Source: Candidatus Methanoperedentaceae archaeon
Lineage (GTDB): Archaea; Halobacteriota; Methanosarcinia; Methanosarcinales; Methanoperedenaceae
Direction: 5' to 3'
Assembly (NCBI GenBank): GCA_014859785.1
Contig: JACUTP010000026.1
Coordinates: 1 to 16,115 of the forward strand
DNA length: 16,115 nucleotides
The notes under the pieces are model-generated. The model saw only the letters and a list, made by a program, of their open reading frames with translations, made no database searches and was not told the DNA's origin. This document shows, piece by piece, positions 6,661 through 13,645 of this stretch. Positions within the stretch are counted from its first letter, which is position 1; the number at the start of each line of letters is the position of its first letter. Made by a program: the position numbers and the translations under genes.

Positions 6661-7596
6661 ATGGAAAATTTATTTATTCAGTCAACCATTCTCGTTATTT
6701 CACTCGGAATCTTGATTTATTTCTCTGATAAATTAATTGATGCATCGGTCAAACTGGCAAAAGCCTACAGAATTTCGGATGCTGTCATCGGTTTAACCTT
6801 GCTTGCCTATGGTACATCCATGCCCGAGTTAACCGTATCATCCATATCCTCAATCGGGCTTCATCCCGAACTTTCAATATCTAATGTTATCGGGTCAAAC
6901 ATAGCAAATATTGCCCTTGTTATAGGGTTAGCCGCATTTGTCCGTCCGTTCTCAGTTAAAGAAAAACAACTGGCAAAAAGGGATAATTATATCATGGTAG
7001 CTTCCACCCTGATGCTGGTATCCATGTTTGTACTTTTCCAGGGAATAAACCGTATTGCAGGTTTCCTGATGGTGTTATTTGTGCTTGGATACACTTTCTA
7101 TGCAATCAGGCATGATAGAACCCACCTTAATTTAAAAAAAGACGGTTCCGTGTCAAAATTAAAAGAAACTGGCATAGTGCTGCTGTGCCTTCTAATAATA
7201 GTAGCCAGCGGAAAATTTGCTGTGGATTCAGCGGTGTCAGTGGCAAAAGGACTTGGAGTAACCGAATGGGTCATAGGAGCCACCGTAATTGCCATAGGCA
7301 CTACACTGCCCGAACTTGCGGTCAGCCTGACAGCAGCAAAGAAAGGATTTTTTGGAATGTCTATTGGTAATATTGTCGGTTCAAATATTTTCAATATCCT
7401 GTGGGTTCTCGGGTTTGCTTCTTCACTGGGTACTATTGCTGTAGATTTCAATATGATTAAAGTTGATAGTTTGATATTACTTTTTGTAACCCTGTTGTTT
7501 GCATATCAAATTATAAGGGTAAAGTTCTCAAGGATGACAGGCATTCTTTATATGGTGATATATGTCAGTTATCTTGCTTATCTCCTGGCATATTAA
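6661..7596 (+). CDS. Calcium/sodium antiporter, CaCA family (YrbG/NCX_Mj type)
   Basis: This integral membrane exchanger has the two inverted alpha repeats of the CaCA superfamily. Repeat 1 has AYGTSMPELTVS (49-60) and NVIGSNIANIALVIG (75-89). Repeat 2 has AIGTTLPELAVS (211-222) and NIVGSNIFNILWVLG (237-251). Glu56 and Glu218 of the GTxxPE motifs would bind Ca2+ at the centre of the membrane. About ten membrane helices fit in 311 residues, with a charged cytoplasmic loop at about 150-170, as in the archaeal NCX_Mj structure. Known members swap Ca2+ for Na+ (or H+). The gene follows mtr but lies beyond two terminators, so it probably has its own promoter in the AT-rich 6590-6640 region; no strong Shine-Dalgarno is seen. 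The Na+/Ca2+ specificity is inferred from family. Confidence 0.9.
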   Translation: MENLFIQSTILVISLGILIYFSDKLIDASVKLAKAYRISDAVIGLTLLAYGTSMPELTVSSISSIGLHPELSISNVIGSNIANIALVIGLAAFVRPFSVKEKQLAKRDNYIMVASTLMLVSMFVLFQGINRIAGFLMVLFVLGYTFYAIRHDRTHLNLKKDGSVSKLKETGIVLLCLLIIVASGKFAVDSAVSVAKGLGVTEWVIGATVIAIGTTLPELAVSLTAAKKGFFGMSIGNIVGSNIFNILWVLGFASSLGTIAVDFNMIKVDSLILLFVTLLFAYQIIRVKFSRMTGILYMVIYVSYLAYLLAY

Positions 7597-7612
7597 TTCA
7601 ATTTTGTCTTTA

Positions 7613-7655
7613 TCAGGTTAACTTTTATTGTAACAGGACTATTGTGCTAACCTGA
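7613..7655 (+). promoter_or_regulatory. 8-bp inverted repeat in the larC leader
   Basis: TCAGGTTA (7613-7620) and TAACCTGA (7648-7655) are perfect reverse complements separated by 27 bases. The right arm runs into the larC ribosome-binding site GAGGT (7654-7658). It could be an operator with half-sites about three helical turns apart, or a hairpin partly masking the ribosome-binding site. Confidence 0.4.
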
Positions 7656-7661
7656 GGTAAT

Positions 7662-8852
7662 ATGAAGATAATCCTGTTCGACCCGTTCTCAGGCGCATCC
7701 GGAGACATGGTAATATCAGCCCTTATTGACCTCGGGGCAGATGCCTGGAAAGTAAAATCCGCAATGGAGAATGCGGCTGGTGTCAGTGTTGATATTTCAA
7801 GAATCGATAAAAAGGGAATTTCTGCTATTTCTGTAAAAGTATCCACAAAAAAAGTCGCAAATTTGTCATTCCGGGAAATCATCGAACGGATAAAATCCGC
7901 AAACCTGAATGAGGCTGTGGAATCTGATGCCGTGTCAATATTTAACATCCTCGGGAATGCCGAATCAAGGGTTCACGGTGTTCCGCTGACAGAACTTCAT
8001 TTCCATGAAATCGGGCAGGAGGATGCAATTGCAGATATTGTGGGCGCATGCACAGCGTTTCATGACCTTGGTTTTTCCAGTCACAGGATTTACTGCAATA
8101 CGATTTCTGCTGGAAGCGGTTTTGTTGAGTTTTCCCATGGTAGGTTCCCGGTGCCAGCCCCGGCAACCCTTGAAATCCTGAAAGAGTATAAACTTCCATG
8201 GCAGCCAGGAGATGTTAAAGGTGAGCTTCTCACACCCACGGGAGCAGCCATACTGGCTTATTTTGTGAATGATGCCGGCAGCGTGCCGCCCATGAAAACG
8301 GAAGATACAGGTTATGGCGCAGGCAGCAGGGATACACATGTCCCGAATGTATTGCGTGTGCTCTCAGGTGAAATCGATGATGCACTCATACAGGACAGGA
8401 TTGAGATGCTTGAGACAAATGTTGATGACGTTACCGGTCAGGTACTTGGCAACCTTATTGACGAGTTATTAAAATCAGGTGCGCTGGATGTTGCGATTCT
8501 GCCAGCTACCATGAAAAAAGGGCGAAGCGGTCATATTATCAAGGTAATTGTAAAACCAGAGGATTCCGGCAGGATAGCACGGAAAATAATAGAGGAAACC
8601 GGGTCGCTTGGTGTCAGGACAATAAACGTAAAACACAGGCTAACAGCAAAACGGGAGATGAAAGAAGTTGGGCTTGAATTAAACGGGAAGACATACCAGG
8701 TAGCTGTTAAGATTTCAAGGGATTTACAAGAAACTCTTTTGAATATATCGGCAGAATTTGATGATTGTAAAAAAGCATCCGGTGATTCAGGAATACCGGT
8801 GCGCTATGTTATCAGGATGGCAGAGGAGGAGGCTCGCAGGTTATTTTCTTAA
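7662..8852 (+). CDS. larC: LarC-family nickel-cofactor protein (pyridinium bisthiocarboxylate mononucleotide nickel chelatase)
   Basis: LarC inserts Ni2+ into the pincer cofactor (NPN) of lactate racemase-type enzymes, using CTP. The 396-residue product has the full family architecture. The N-terminal LarC1 part has DPFSGASGDM (7-16), HFHEIG (113-118) and a HGRFPVPAPAT segment. The LarC2 part has LETNVDDVTGQ, PATMKKGRSGH and TGSLGVR. In Lactobacillus the two parts are joined by a programmed frameshift; here they are one continuous frame. The start has GAGGT three bases upstream, rather close. No larA, larB or larE gene is in the window, so the substrate enzyme is unknown. The 3' end overlaps the convergent protease gene by 12 bases. 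Confidence 0.9.
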   Translation: MKIILFDPFSGASGDMVISALIDLGADAWKVKSAMENAAGVSVDISRIDKKGISAISVKVSTKKVANLSFREIIERIKSANLNEAVESDAVSIFNILGNAESRVHGVPLTELHFHEIGQEDAIADIVGACTAFHDLGFSSHRIYCNTISAGSGFVEFSHGRFPVPAPATLEILKEYKLPWQPGDVKGELLTPTGAAILAYFVNDAGSVPPMKTEDTGYGAGSRDTHVPNVLRVLSGEIDDALIQDRIEMLETNVDDVTGQVLGNLIDELLKSGALDVAILPATMKKGRSGHIIKVIVKPEDSGRIARKIIEETGSLGVRTINVKHRLTAKREMKEVGLELNGKTYQVAVKISRDLQETLLNISAEFDDCKKASGDSGIPVRYVIRMAEEEARRLFS

Positions 8853-9620
8853 AATTTGACATTCCGGTAATAATTGGTGAGCATATTTTGGGGCTCTTAT
8901 TAAAATTACCACCAGCGCTGTAAGAACAACAAGAAGACCGGCAATACCGGCTTCAGGTCCGTAAATTCCGCCTGTTAACAAATCAAGTCCGGCGGCAGAC
9001 TCAATTTCTAAAATCCCTGGATGCATTTTAGAAAGTGTGAAGACATTGTACTGTAAGAAATTCCATGCCAGGTGGAATCCTGTGGCAGACAATAATCCGT
9101 ACTCGATATATACTATTGAAATAATGATGCTTGTTAACACTATTACTATGAATGCCACAATTCCATTCTGGATATCAATTTTATAAAACCCAAAGGAAGG
9201 AACATGCAGGGCTGAGAACATCAGGGAATTAACAATAATCCCGTATTTTAACCCCCTCTCACCGATAAGGTTTTTAAGAATATAACCGCGAAATGATATT
9301 TCTTCTGAGAAGGCAACAAGAGCATGGAAAAAGAGGGAAAATAACAGCAAGTTCCCATCAATAGCAAAACCTGTTACAACTACCCAGCCGGCAATTAGCT
9401 CAAGCATGAATACCGTACTTATCAGTACAGCACCCAATTTTAAGCCATGTTTGAATTTATTACCCCAGAAAATCCCTTCGTTGATTCGTAAAACGACCAG
9501 TATAATAATTATATAAATAATATATGTTGAAAAAGGGAATTCTGAAACAACGGCAAGGTTAATGCCAACAAGTCCTGCCATAAGTAAATACAACAGGAAA
9601 CTTTTTCTTACAGGGTTCAT
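8841..9620 (-). CDS. CPBP-family intramembrane metalloprotease (CAAX protease-like)
   Basis: This membrane protein of 259 residues has about seven to eight hydrophobic segments. It carries the three motifs of the CPBP/Abi family: EEISFR (Glu106, Glu107, Arg111), FSALH (135-139, His139) and HLAWN (His183, Asn187). These residues form the glutamate/histidine active site of enzymes related to Rce1, which cleaves prenylated CAAX proteins; prokaryotic members often act on unknown peptides. It is the last gene of the minus-strand run, 20 bases after the radical SAM gene, with AGGAAG as a modest ribosome-binding site. Its last 12 bases overlap the end of larC on the other strand. Substrate cannot be told from sequence. 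Confidence 0.88.
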   Translation of the reverse strand: MNPVRKSFLLYLLMAGLVGINLAVVSEFPFSTYIIYIIIILVVLRINEGIFWGNKFKHGLKLGAVLISTVFMLELIAGWVVVTGFAIDGNLLLFSLFFHALVAFSEEISFRGYILKNLIGERGLKYGIIVNSLMFSALHVPSFGFYKIDIQNGIVAFIVIVLTSIIISIVYIEYGLLSATGFHLAWNFLQYNVFTLSKMHPGILEIESAAGLDLLTGGIYGPEAGIAGLLVVLTALVVILIRAPKYAHQLLPECQILRK

Positions 9621-9640
9621 ACGACTTCCTGTATCTTACT

Positions 9641-10639
9641 TTACTGCCTTGCTATATATATCCCGTCAACGACCCGCTCCATCCTTACATACACCTCTTT
9701 ACCCACCGGAATCCTGTCAGCATCCACTATCGTAATAACCCTGTCCCGTGCAACTCCCAGTTTCTCACCTTTCATCCATCCCGGTCCTACAACCTTAACC
9801 TTTACTTTCTCATACCTTTTAAACACGCGGGGGATGGCTTTGCATTTGAAACTCCCGAAATCCGAAGGAGTGATGATAAGTTTAGTACCATAAACCCGCC
9901 CATATTCCTCCATTTTTGAATGGAATTCATCCCATTTTATTACTTTTGAACCTGCTTTTCTCCCGTATTTATGCGGCAGGAGTTTCTGTATGCCAAGAGG
10001 CGGGAATTTTTTTCCGCATCCGATTCCAAGAGCAAATTCGATAAGTTTGGGAATTTCCCTGTCATTTATTCCAGGTATCCACACAGGCGCAATAAGAAGG
10101 TCAATTTCCGTGTTTGCTGCAATATACCCGGCAATATCCAGGACTTTTTCGAGATTATATGAGTCGGTTCCTGCAATACTCTTTGCAAGTCCGGGCTCCA
10201 TGGACTCGATTGACATGTTGATTCGTGTAATACCGGAAGTTTCCAGCTTATCAACCAGTTCACGGTTAAGCAGTGTCCCGTTTGTCTGCATGGAAACCGT
10301 CTTAACATGAGGATTCGATGCCAGCCTTTTAACAAGTTCAACAAGCTGCGGGTACATGGCAGGCTCACCAACCGTATCTATGTGGGCTTCAATTTCATCA
10401 GTTTCCTTAAACGCAGCAGCCCACTCAAACGCAAAAACAAGCTGTTCAAGGTCAACCATGTATTCGGATATCCGCTGTTTAGAGTGCGGTCCCGCATCAG
10501 TTGAGCAGAATATGCAGGATAACTGGCACTCGCTGATGGGGCGAACCTGTAAAACATTTGTTCCCCGGTCTATAATTCCGAATGCGATACATCCGAAAAG
10601 GGGTATGTCGCGGATAAGGATGTTATTGCATTTTGCCAT
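9641..10639 (-). CDS. Radical SAM protein (COG2100-like)
   Basis: The 332-residue product is a radical S-adenosylmethionine enzyme. Cys38, Cys42 and Cys45 form the CxxxCxxC that binds the [4Fe-4S] cluster. It is followed by the family-like DAGPHSKQR, a GEPAMYP glycine motif and MQTNGTLLN. The C-terminal ~60 residues are basic and beta-rich (KVKVKVVGPG, VRMERVVDGIYI) and resemble a TRAM/OB-type nucleic-acid-binding tail, which suggests an RNA or nucleotide substrate; this is inference. It looks like the archaeal family I know as COG2100, whose reaction is unknown to me. The start overlaps the end of the upstream glycosylase gene by 17 bases. Confidence 0.8.
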   Translation of the reverse strand: MAKCNNILIRDIPLFGCIAFGIIDRGTNVLQVRPISECQLSCIFCSTDAGPHSKQRISEYMVDLEQLVFAFEWAAAFKETDEIEAHIDTVGEPAMYPQLVELVKRLASNPHVKTVSMQTNGTLLNRELVDKLETSGITRINMSIESMEPGLAKSIAGTDSYNLEKVLDIAGYIAANTEIDLLIAPVWIPGINDREIPKLIEFALGIGCGKKFPPLGIQKLLPHKYGRKAGSKVIKWDEFHSKMEEYGRVYGTKLIITPSDFGSFKCKAIPRVFKRYEKVKVKVVGPGWMKGEKLGVARDRVITIVDADRIPVGKEVYVRMERVVDGIYIARQ

Positions 10640-11249
10640 TTTCTACCAGTATGCAATCAGAACATATTTTTTTTCCGCAGAATCTTTTCCCGTATTCTAC
10701 AATCAGTGCGTGGTATTCCTTATACATGGAAACATTTTTGGGAATTGAGCTTTCAAATATTGACTGTAATTGACCGTAATTCCCCTTAATTCCAAGGCAG
10801 CTGCACATCCTTTTTGTATAGGCATCAATCACGAACTTTGGCTTACCTGCCGCATACAGCACAATGCTGTCTGCCGTTTCCTCACCCACACCATTTAAAG
10901 AAATAAGAGTTTTTCTCAGCTCATCCTCGTGTTTCTCAAGAATGTCAGGATTTTTCGCAAAAAACGTTGAAATATTTTTTAACCTCCTGGATTTTTGCCT
11001 GAAAAAACCCGTGCATCTTATAAGTTCTTCCAGTTCTTCAACACCTGTTTCAGAAAGCGATTCAGCATCCATTAGGTTCATGTCTTTCAGGTTCCGGATT
11101 GCCTTCTCCACATTTTCCCACTTCGTCTGCTGAGTGAGGATTGCACCCACCACTACCTCAAAAGGAGAGTCGGCAGGCCACCAGTGCCTGTTCCCGAACT
11201 TCCCGAAGAGTTTGTTATAAACTTCTGTAAGTTTTTCCTTATGCTTCAT
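10623..11249 (-). CDS. Endonuclease III-like DNA glycosylase (HhH-GPD, MagIII/COG2231 type)
   Basis: The 208-residue protein belongs to the HhH-GPD base-excision-repair superfamily. WWPADSPFEVVVGAILTQQT (about 23-42) and the helix-hairpin-helix LNGVGEETADSIVLY (118-132) are clear. The catalytic Asp corresponds to Asp142 in VIDAYTKR. The Lys that makes EndoIII a lyase (GVGRKTA) is replaced by Glu124, which suggests a glycosylase without lyase activity, as in MagIII-type 3-methyladenine glycosylases. The C-terminus has only Cys191, Cys196 and Cys199 in C-x4-C-x2-C, lacking the fourth Cys of the EndoIII iron-sulfur cluster. The start overlaps the npdG stop as ATGA, so the two are co-translated. 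Confidence 0.82.
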   Translation of the reverse strand: MKHKEKLTEVYNKLFGKFGNRHWWPADSPFEVVVGAILTQQTKWENVEKAIRNLKDMNLMDAESLSETGVEELEELIRCTGFFRQKSRRLKNISTFFAKNPDILEKHEDELRKTLISLNGVGEETADSIVLYAAGKPKFVIDAYTKRMCSCLGIKGNYGQLQSIFESSIPKNVSMYKEYHALIVEYGKRFCGKKICSDCILVENGKMQ

Positions 11250-11902
11250 AGAAACTTAACGCCCAGATCCCGAAGCCCGTTCTTTATTGCAAGGTTAATC
11301 AAAAACGGTGTAAGGGACTCTATCATGTACGAAGATTCAAGTCCCCCCCCGTCAAGTGGACGGAGATTATTAATTTCATGAGTGAGTTCCATTACTGTTT
11401 TCTTGGCGTCTTCATCATCGCCGCAGATTACAACATCATAATCAAGGTTCGATTCAAGGTCAGCAAGTTTCCTGGCTGAGATGTTGTGGTAAGCTGAAAT
11501 TACCTTAACGGTTTCGGGAAGAATTTCTTTTATTTCAAGAGCAGCACTGCCCTGCTCGGGCGGTGTATATTCGAACTTATCGTTTTTCTGCATCGGGACT
11601 ACAAGTGAAATTACAATCTGGTTATTAAAAAAGGGTTTGAGTTTTTGAAGCAGGGGGACCATGCCTTTATATGGAACTGAAAGGACAACCACATCCACAT
11701 CTTCAATGCCAGTTTCATTCGTGCAACCGCTGATGCCGCAACAAACCAATCCCTTACTCAAAACCGTACCAGAATACTTATCTGCGGTCTCAATCGCCCT
11801 GTCAACATCACGGGAGCATATAATAATATCGTGTTTTGAAGCCCACCTGAGCGCAAACCCCTCACCTATGCTGCCAGTCCCTCCAAGTATTGCTATTTTC
11901 AT
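11246..11902 (-). CDS. npdG: F420H2:NADP oxidoreductase (Fno)
   Basis: This cytoplasmic enzyme transfers hydride between reduced coenzyme F420 and NADP+, supplying NADPH for biosynthesis. The 218-residue product opens with a Rossmann motif, KIAILGGTGSIGEGFALRW (2-20), and SR at 30-31 for the NADP phosphate. It has LSVPYKGM, the conserved EYTPPEQGSAALE region and a YHNISA segment, all typical of Fno/NpdG. Length is normal. Both ends overlap neighbours: its start overlaps the glycosyltransferase stop and its stop overlaps the glycosylase start (both ATGA), so it sits mid-operon. The neighbours are not functionally related in any obvious way. Confidence 0.93.
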   Translation of the reverse strand: MKIAILGGTGSIGEGFALRWASKHDIIICSRDVDRAIETADKYSGTVLSKGLVCCGISGCTNETGIEDVDVVVLSVPYKGMVPLLQKLKPFFNNQIVISLVVPMQKNDKFEYTPPEQGSAALEIKEILPETVKVISAYHNISARKLADLESNLDYDVVICGDDEDAKKTVMELTHEINNLRPLDGGGLESSYMIESLTPFLINLAIKNGLRDLGVKFL

Positions 11903-12822
11903 AATTCTTCCTTTTCCTTTATGATTTTACGCATTGTATGCATGTTTTCCTTGTGCAGTGAAACTATAAGGTCACTCATTATTGCAAATATGAACATCTG
12001 GATTCCTGTCAGGATAAGAAGTGTAGCAAGGATTGTCATGGGGATATGATCTATGCCTTTTAACCACTCGTCAACAACATATATGCCAACACCCACACCA
12101 GTCACAAAAATAATCCCTCCAATCACGTTAAAATAAAACAGGGGATTATGTGTCCGTGCAAGCAGGTATATGGTTGAGGCAATCCTGAAACCATCATGCA
12201 GGGGGCGAAGTTTGGTAGCTGCGCCGCTTACCCTTGCAAGATAGGTTATAGGCACCTCCACGATTTTCAAGTCCTTCTTCACGCATTCAACCGTGATTTC
12301 AGTTTCCACTTCAAATCCTGTCCTGTTCAGTTCTATATTATCGATTGCTTTCCTGTTAAACGCCCTGTAACCTGAAAGGATATCCTCAAGCCAGACACCG
12401 TAAGCAAACCCGAAAATCTTGTTCAATATCCTGTTCCCGAAAAGGTTTAGACGCGTGAATGCACCTTCCTGGTAATTCGCAAACCTGTTCCCGATTACAT
12501 GATCAGCATTTCCTGTTACAACCGGTTCAAGAACTTTATCAATTTCATCGGGAAGATACGTCCTGTCACCGTCAATCATAACAACGTATTTGCTTTTTAT
12601 TACCTGGAATGCCTGGTTCACTGCCTGTCCTTTTCCTTTACCGCTCTGGATGACTACCTGTGCGCCTTCGCTTTCGGCAATCTTGACAGTGCCGTCGGTG
12701 CTGTGCCCGTCGATAACAAGGATATTGGAATAACCAAGAGCTTTAAATCCCCTGATAAGCTCCCCGATGGATTTCCTCTCATTAAGCGTGGGAATTAATA
12801 CACAGACGTCTTCTTTATTCAT
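11899..12822 (-). CDS. GT2 dolichol-phosphate hexosyltransferase (AglJ-like)
   Basis: This is a membrane-attached family 2 glycosyltransferase of 307 residues. The GT-A domain has VLIPTLNERKSIG (8-20), VIDGHSTDGT (36-45) and the metal-binding DGD at 84-86. It is followed by the acceptor-region motif LEDILSGYRAF (145-155), the form seen in archaeal AglJ/TIGR04182 and DPM1-like enzymes. Two C-terminal membrane helices lie at about 226-250 and 259-287. AglJ adds the first sugar to dolichol phosphate in haloarchaeal N-glycosylation; the same role here is inferred. ATG is preceded by AGGAG (12826-12830). A TATA-like GTATAAATAA (minus strand, 12841-12850) lies close upstream, so this gene may have its own promoter as well as read-through from menG. 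Confidence 0.85.
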   Translation of the reverse strand: MNKEDVCVLIPTLNERKSIGELIRGFKALGYSNILVIDGHSTDGTVKIAESEGAQVVIQSGKGKGQAVNQAFQVIKSKYVVMIDGDRTYLPDEIDKVLEPVVTGNADHVIGNRFANYQEGAFTRLNLFGNRILNKIFGFAYGVWLEDILSGYRAFNRKAIDNIELNRTGFEVETEITVECVKKDLKIVEVPITYLARVSGAATKLRPLHDGFRIASTIYLLARTHNPLFYFNVIGGIIFVTGVGVGIYVVDEWLKGIDHIPMTILATLLILTGIQMFIFAIMSDLIVSLHKENMHTMRKIIKEKEEL

Positions 12823-12880
12823 TGTCTCCTACAATTAATATTATTTATACTTAATAGTTGGTGATTTTAATTTGAAAGTA

Positions 12881-13555
12881 TTATTTTGACCCGGTATATA
12901 CGGTAACTATCCCGAAGGTAAGGTCATGGTATTTAATATCAGAAAAACCTGACCCTTCCATGAGTTTTGAAAACCCATCCCGCTGCGGGAATGCCATGAC
13001 AGATGACGGCAGGTAGCTGTAAGCGCCGTCTTTTTTTGAAACAATCCTGCCGATAACGGGCAGGATTTTCCTGAAATAAAAATAATAACCCGCCCTGAAA
13101 AACGGGTTTGTCGGTCTTGAGAATTCAAGTACGACAACCTTGCCGCCTTTTTTTACAACACGGTGCATTTCAGACAGTGCTTTCCTTATATCAGCAACGT
13201 TCCTGATGCCGAATGCAACAACCGCGCCGTCAAAAGTCCCGTCCCTGAAAGAGAGGTTTTCGGCATCGTTCCGGATACAACTGGCATTCAGTATCCCTTT
13301 TTTTGATATTTTGCTGCTGCACAGCTCAAGCATTTCATAACAAAAATCCGAAGCCACAACATCGTTTTTTCCTGATGCTTCTATCGCAACGTCGCCTGTT
13401 CCCGAACATATATCAAGAACCAGACCTTCAGGCAGTTTTGATACGGCAAACCGCCGCCATTTCCTGTCCTGTCCAAGACTCAGCAGGCAGTTGAGGAAAT
13501 CATACCTGCGGGATATCCCTGCGAACATTTTCCGGATTTTTTCTTTTTTCTGCAC
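12881..13555 (-). CDS. menG: UbiE/MenG-type quinone C-methyltransferase
   Basis: The 224-residue SAM-dependent methyltransferase has the UbiE/MenG signature YDFLNCLLSLGQDRKWRR (18-35), the SAM motif LDICSGTGDVA (47-57), GIRNVAD in the middle and the LEFSRPTNP region. Known members methylate demethylmenaquinone or a related quinone at the membrane surface. In an Mtr-containing archaeon this points to menaquinone, as in ANME-2d or Archaeoglobus, although a methanophenazine-related substrate is possible. It starts at GTG with GAGGT five bases upstream (13561-13565). It is divergent from purB across 90 bases and is followed by aglJ after 58 bases, making it the probable first gene of the minus-strand run. 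Confidence 0.85.
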   Translation of the reverse strand: MQKKEKIRKMFAGISRRYDFLNCLLSLGQDRKWRRFAVSKLPEGLVLDICSGTGDVAIEASGKNDVVASDFCYEMLELCSSKISKKGILNASCIRNDAENLSFRDGTFDGAVVAFGIRNVADIRKALSEMHRVVKKGGKVVVLEFSRPTNPFFRAGYYFYFRKILPVIGRIVSKKDGAYSYLPSSVMAFPQRDGFSKLMEGSGFSDIKYHDLTFGIVTVYTGSK

Positions 13556-13645
13556 CTGATACCTCGGTTACCTAAGCGTACTTTTTAAGCTTTAAGTATT
13601 GTGTTATCGATAGTTTCTTTTAATTAAAATACAAATAGGGTTTCC
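13556..13645. promoter_or_regulatory. Divergent promoter region menG / purB
   Basis: The 90-base gap is AT-rich. For purB, TCTTTTAATTAAAAT (about 13616-13630) is a TATA-like stretch about 25 bases before the ATG. With no Shine-Dalgarno in between, this suggests a leaderless mRNA. For menG (minus strand), CTTAAAGCTTAAAAAG around 13580-13595 is a plausible TATA region, and GAGGT at 13561-13565 is the ribosome-binding site. Confidence 0.5.

Noticed and set aside
7613..7655. Classical NikR operator upstream of larC
   Set aside because: The dyad TCAGGTTA/TAACCTGA does not match the GTGTGA-type half-sites I know for NikR, so no specific regulator is named.
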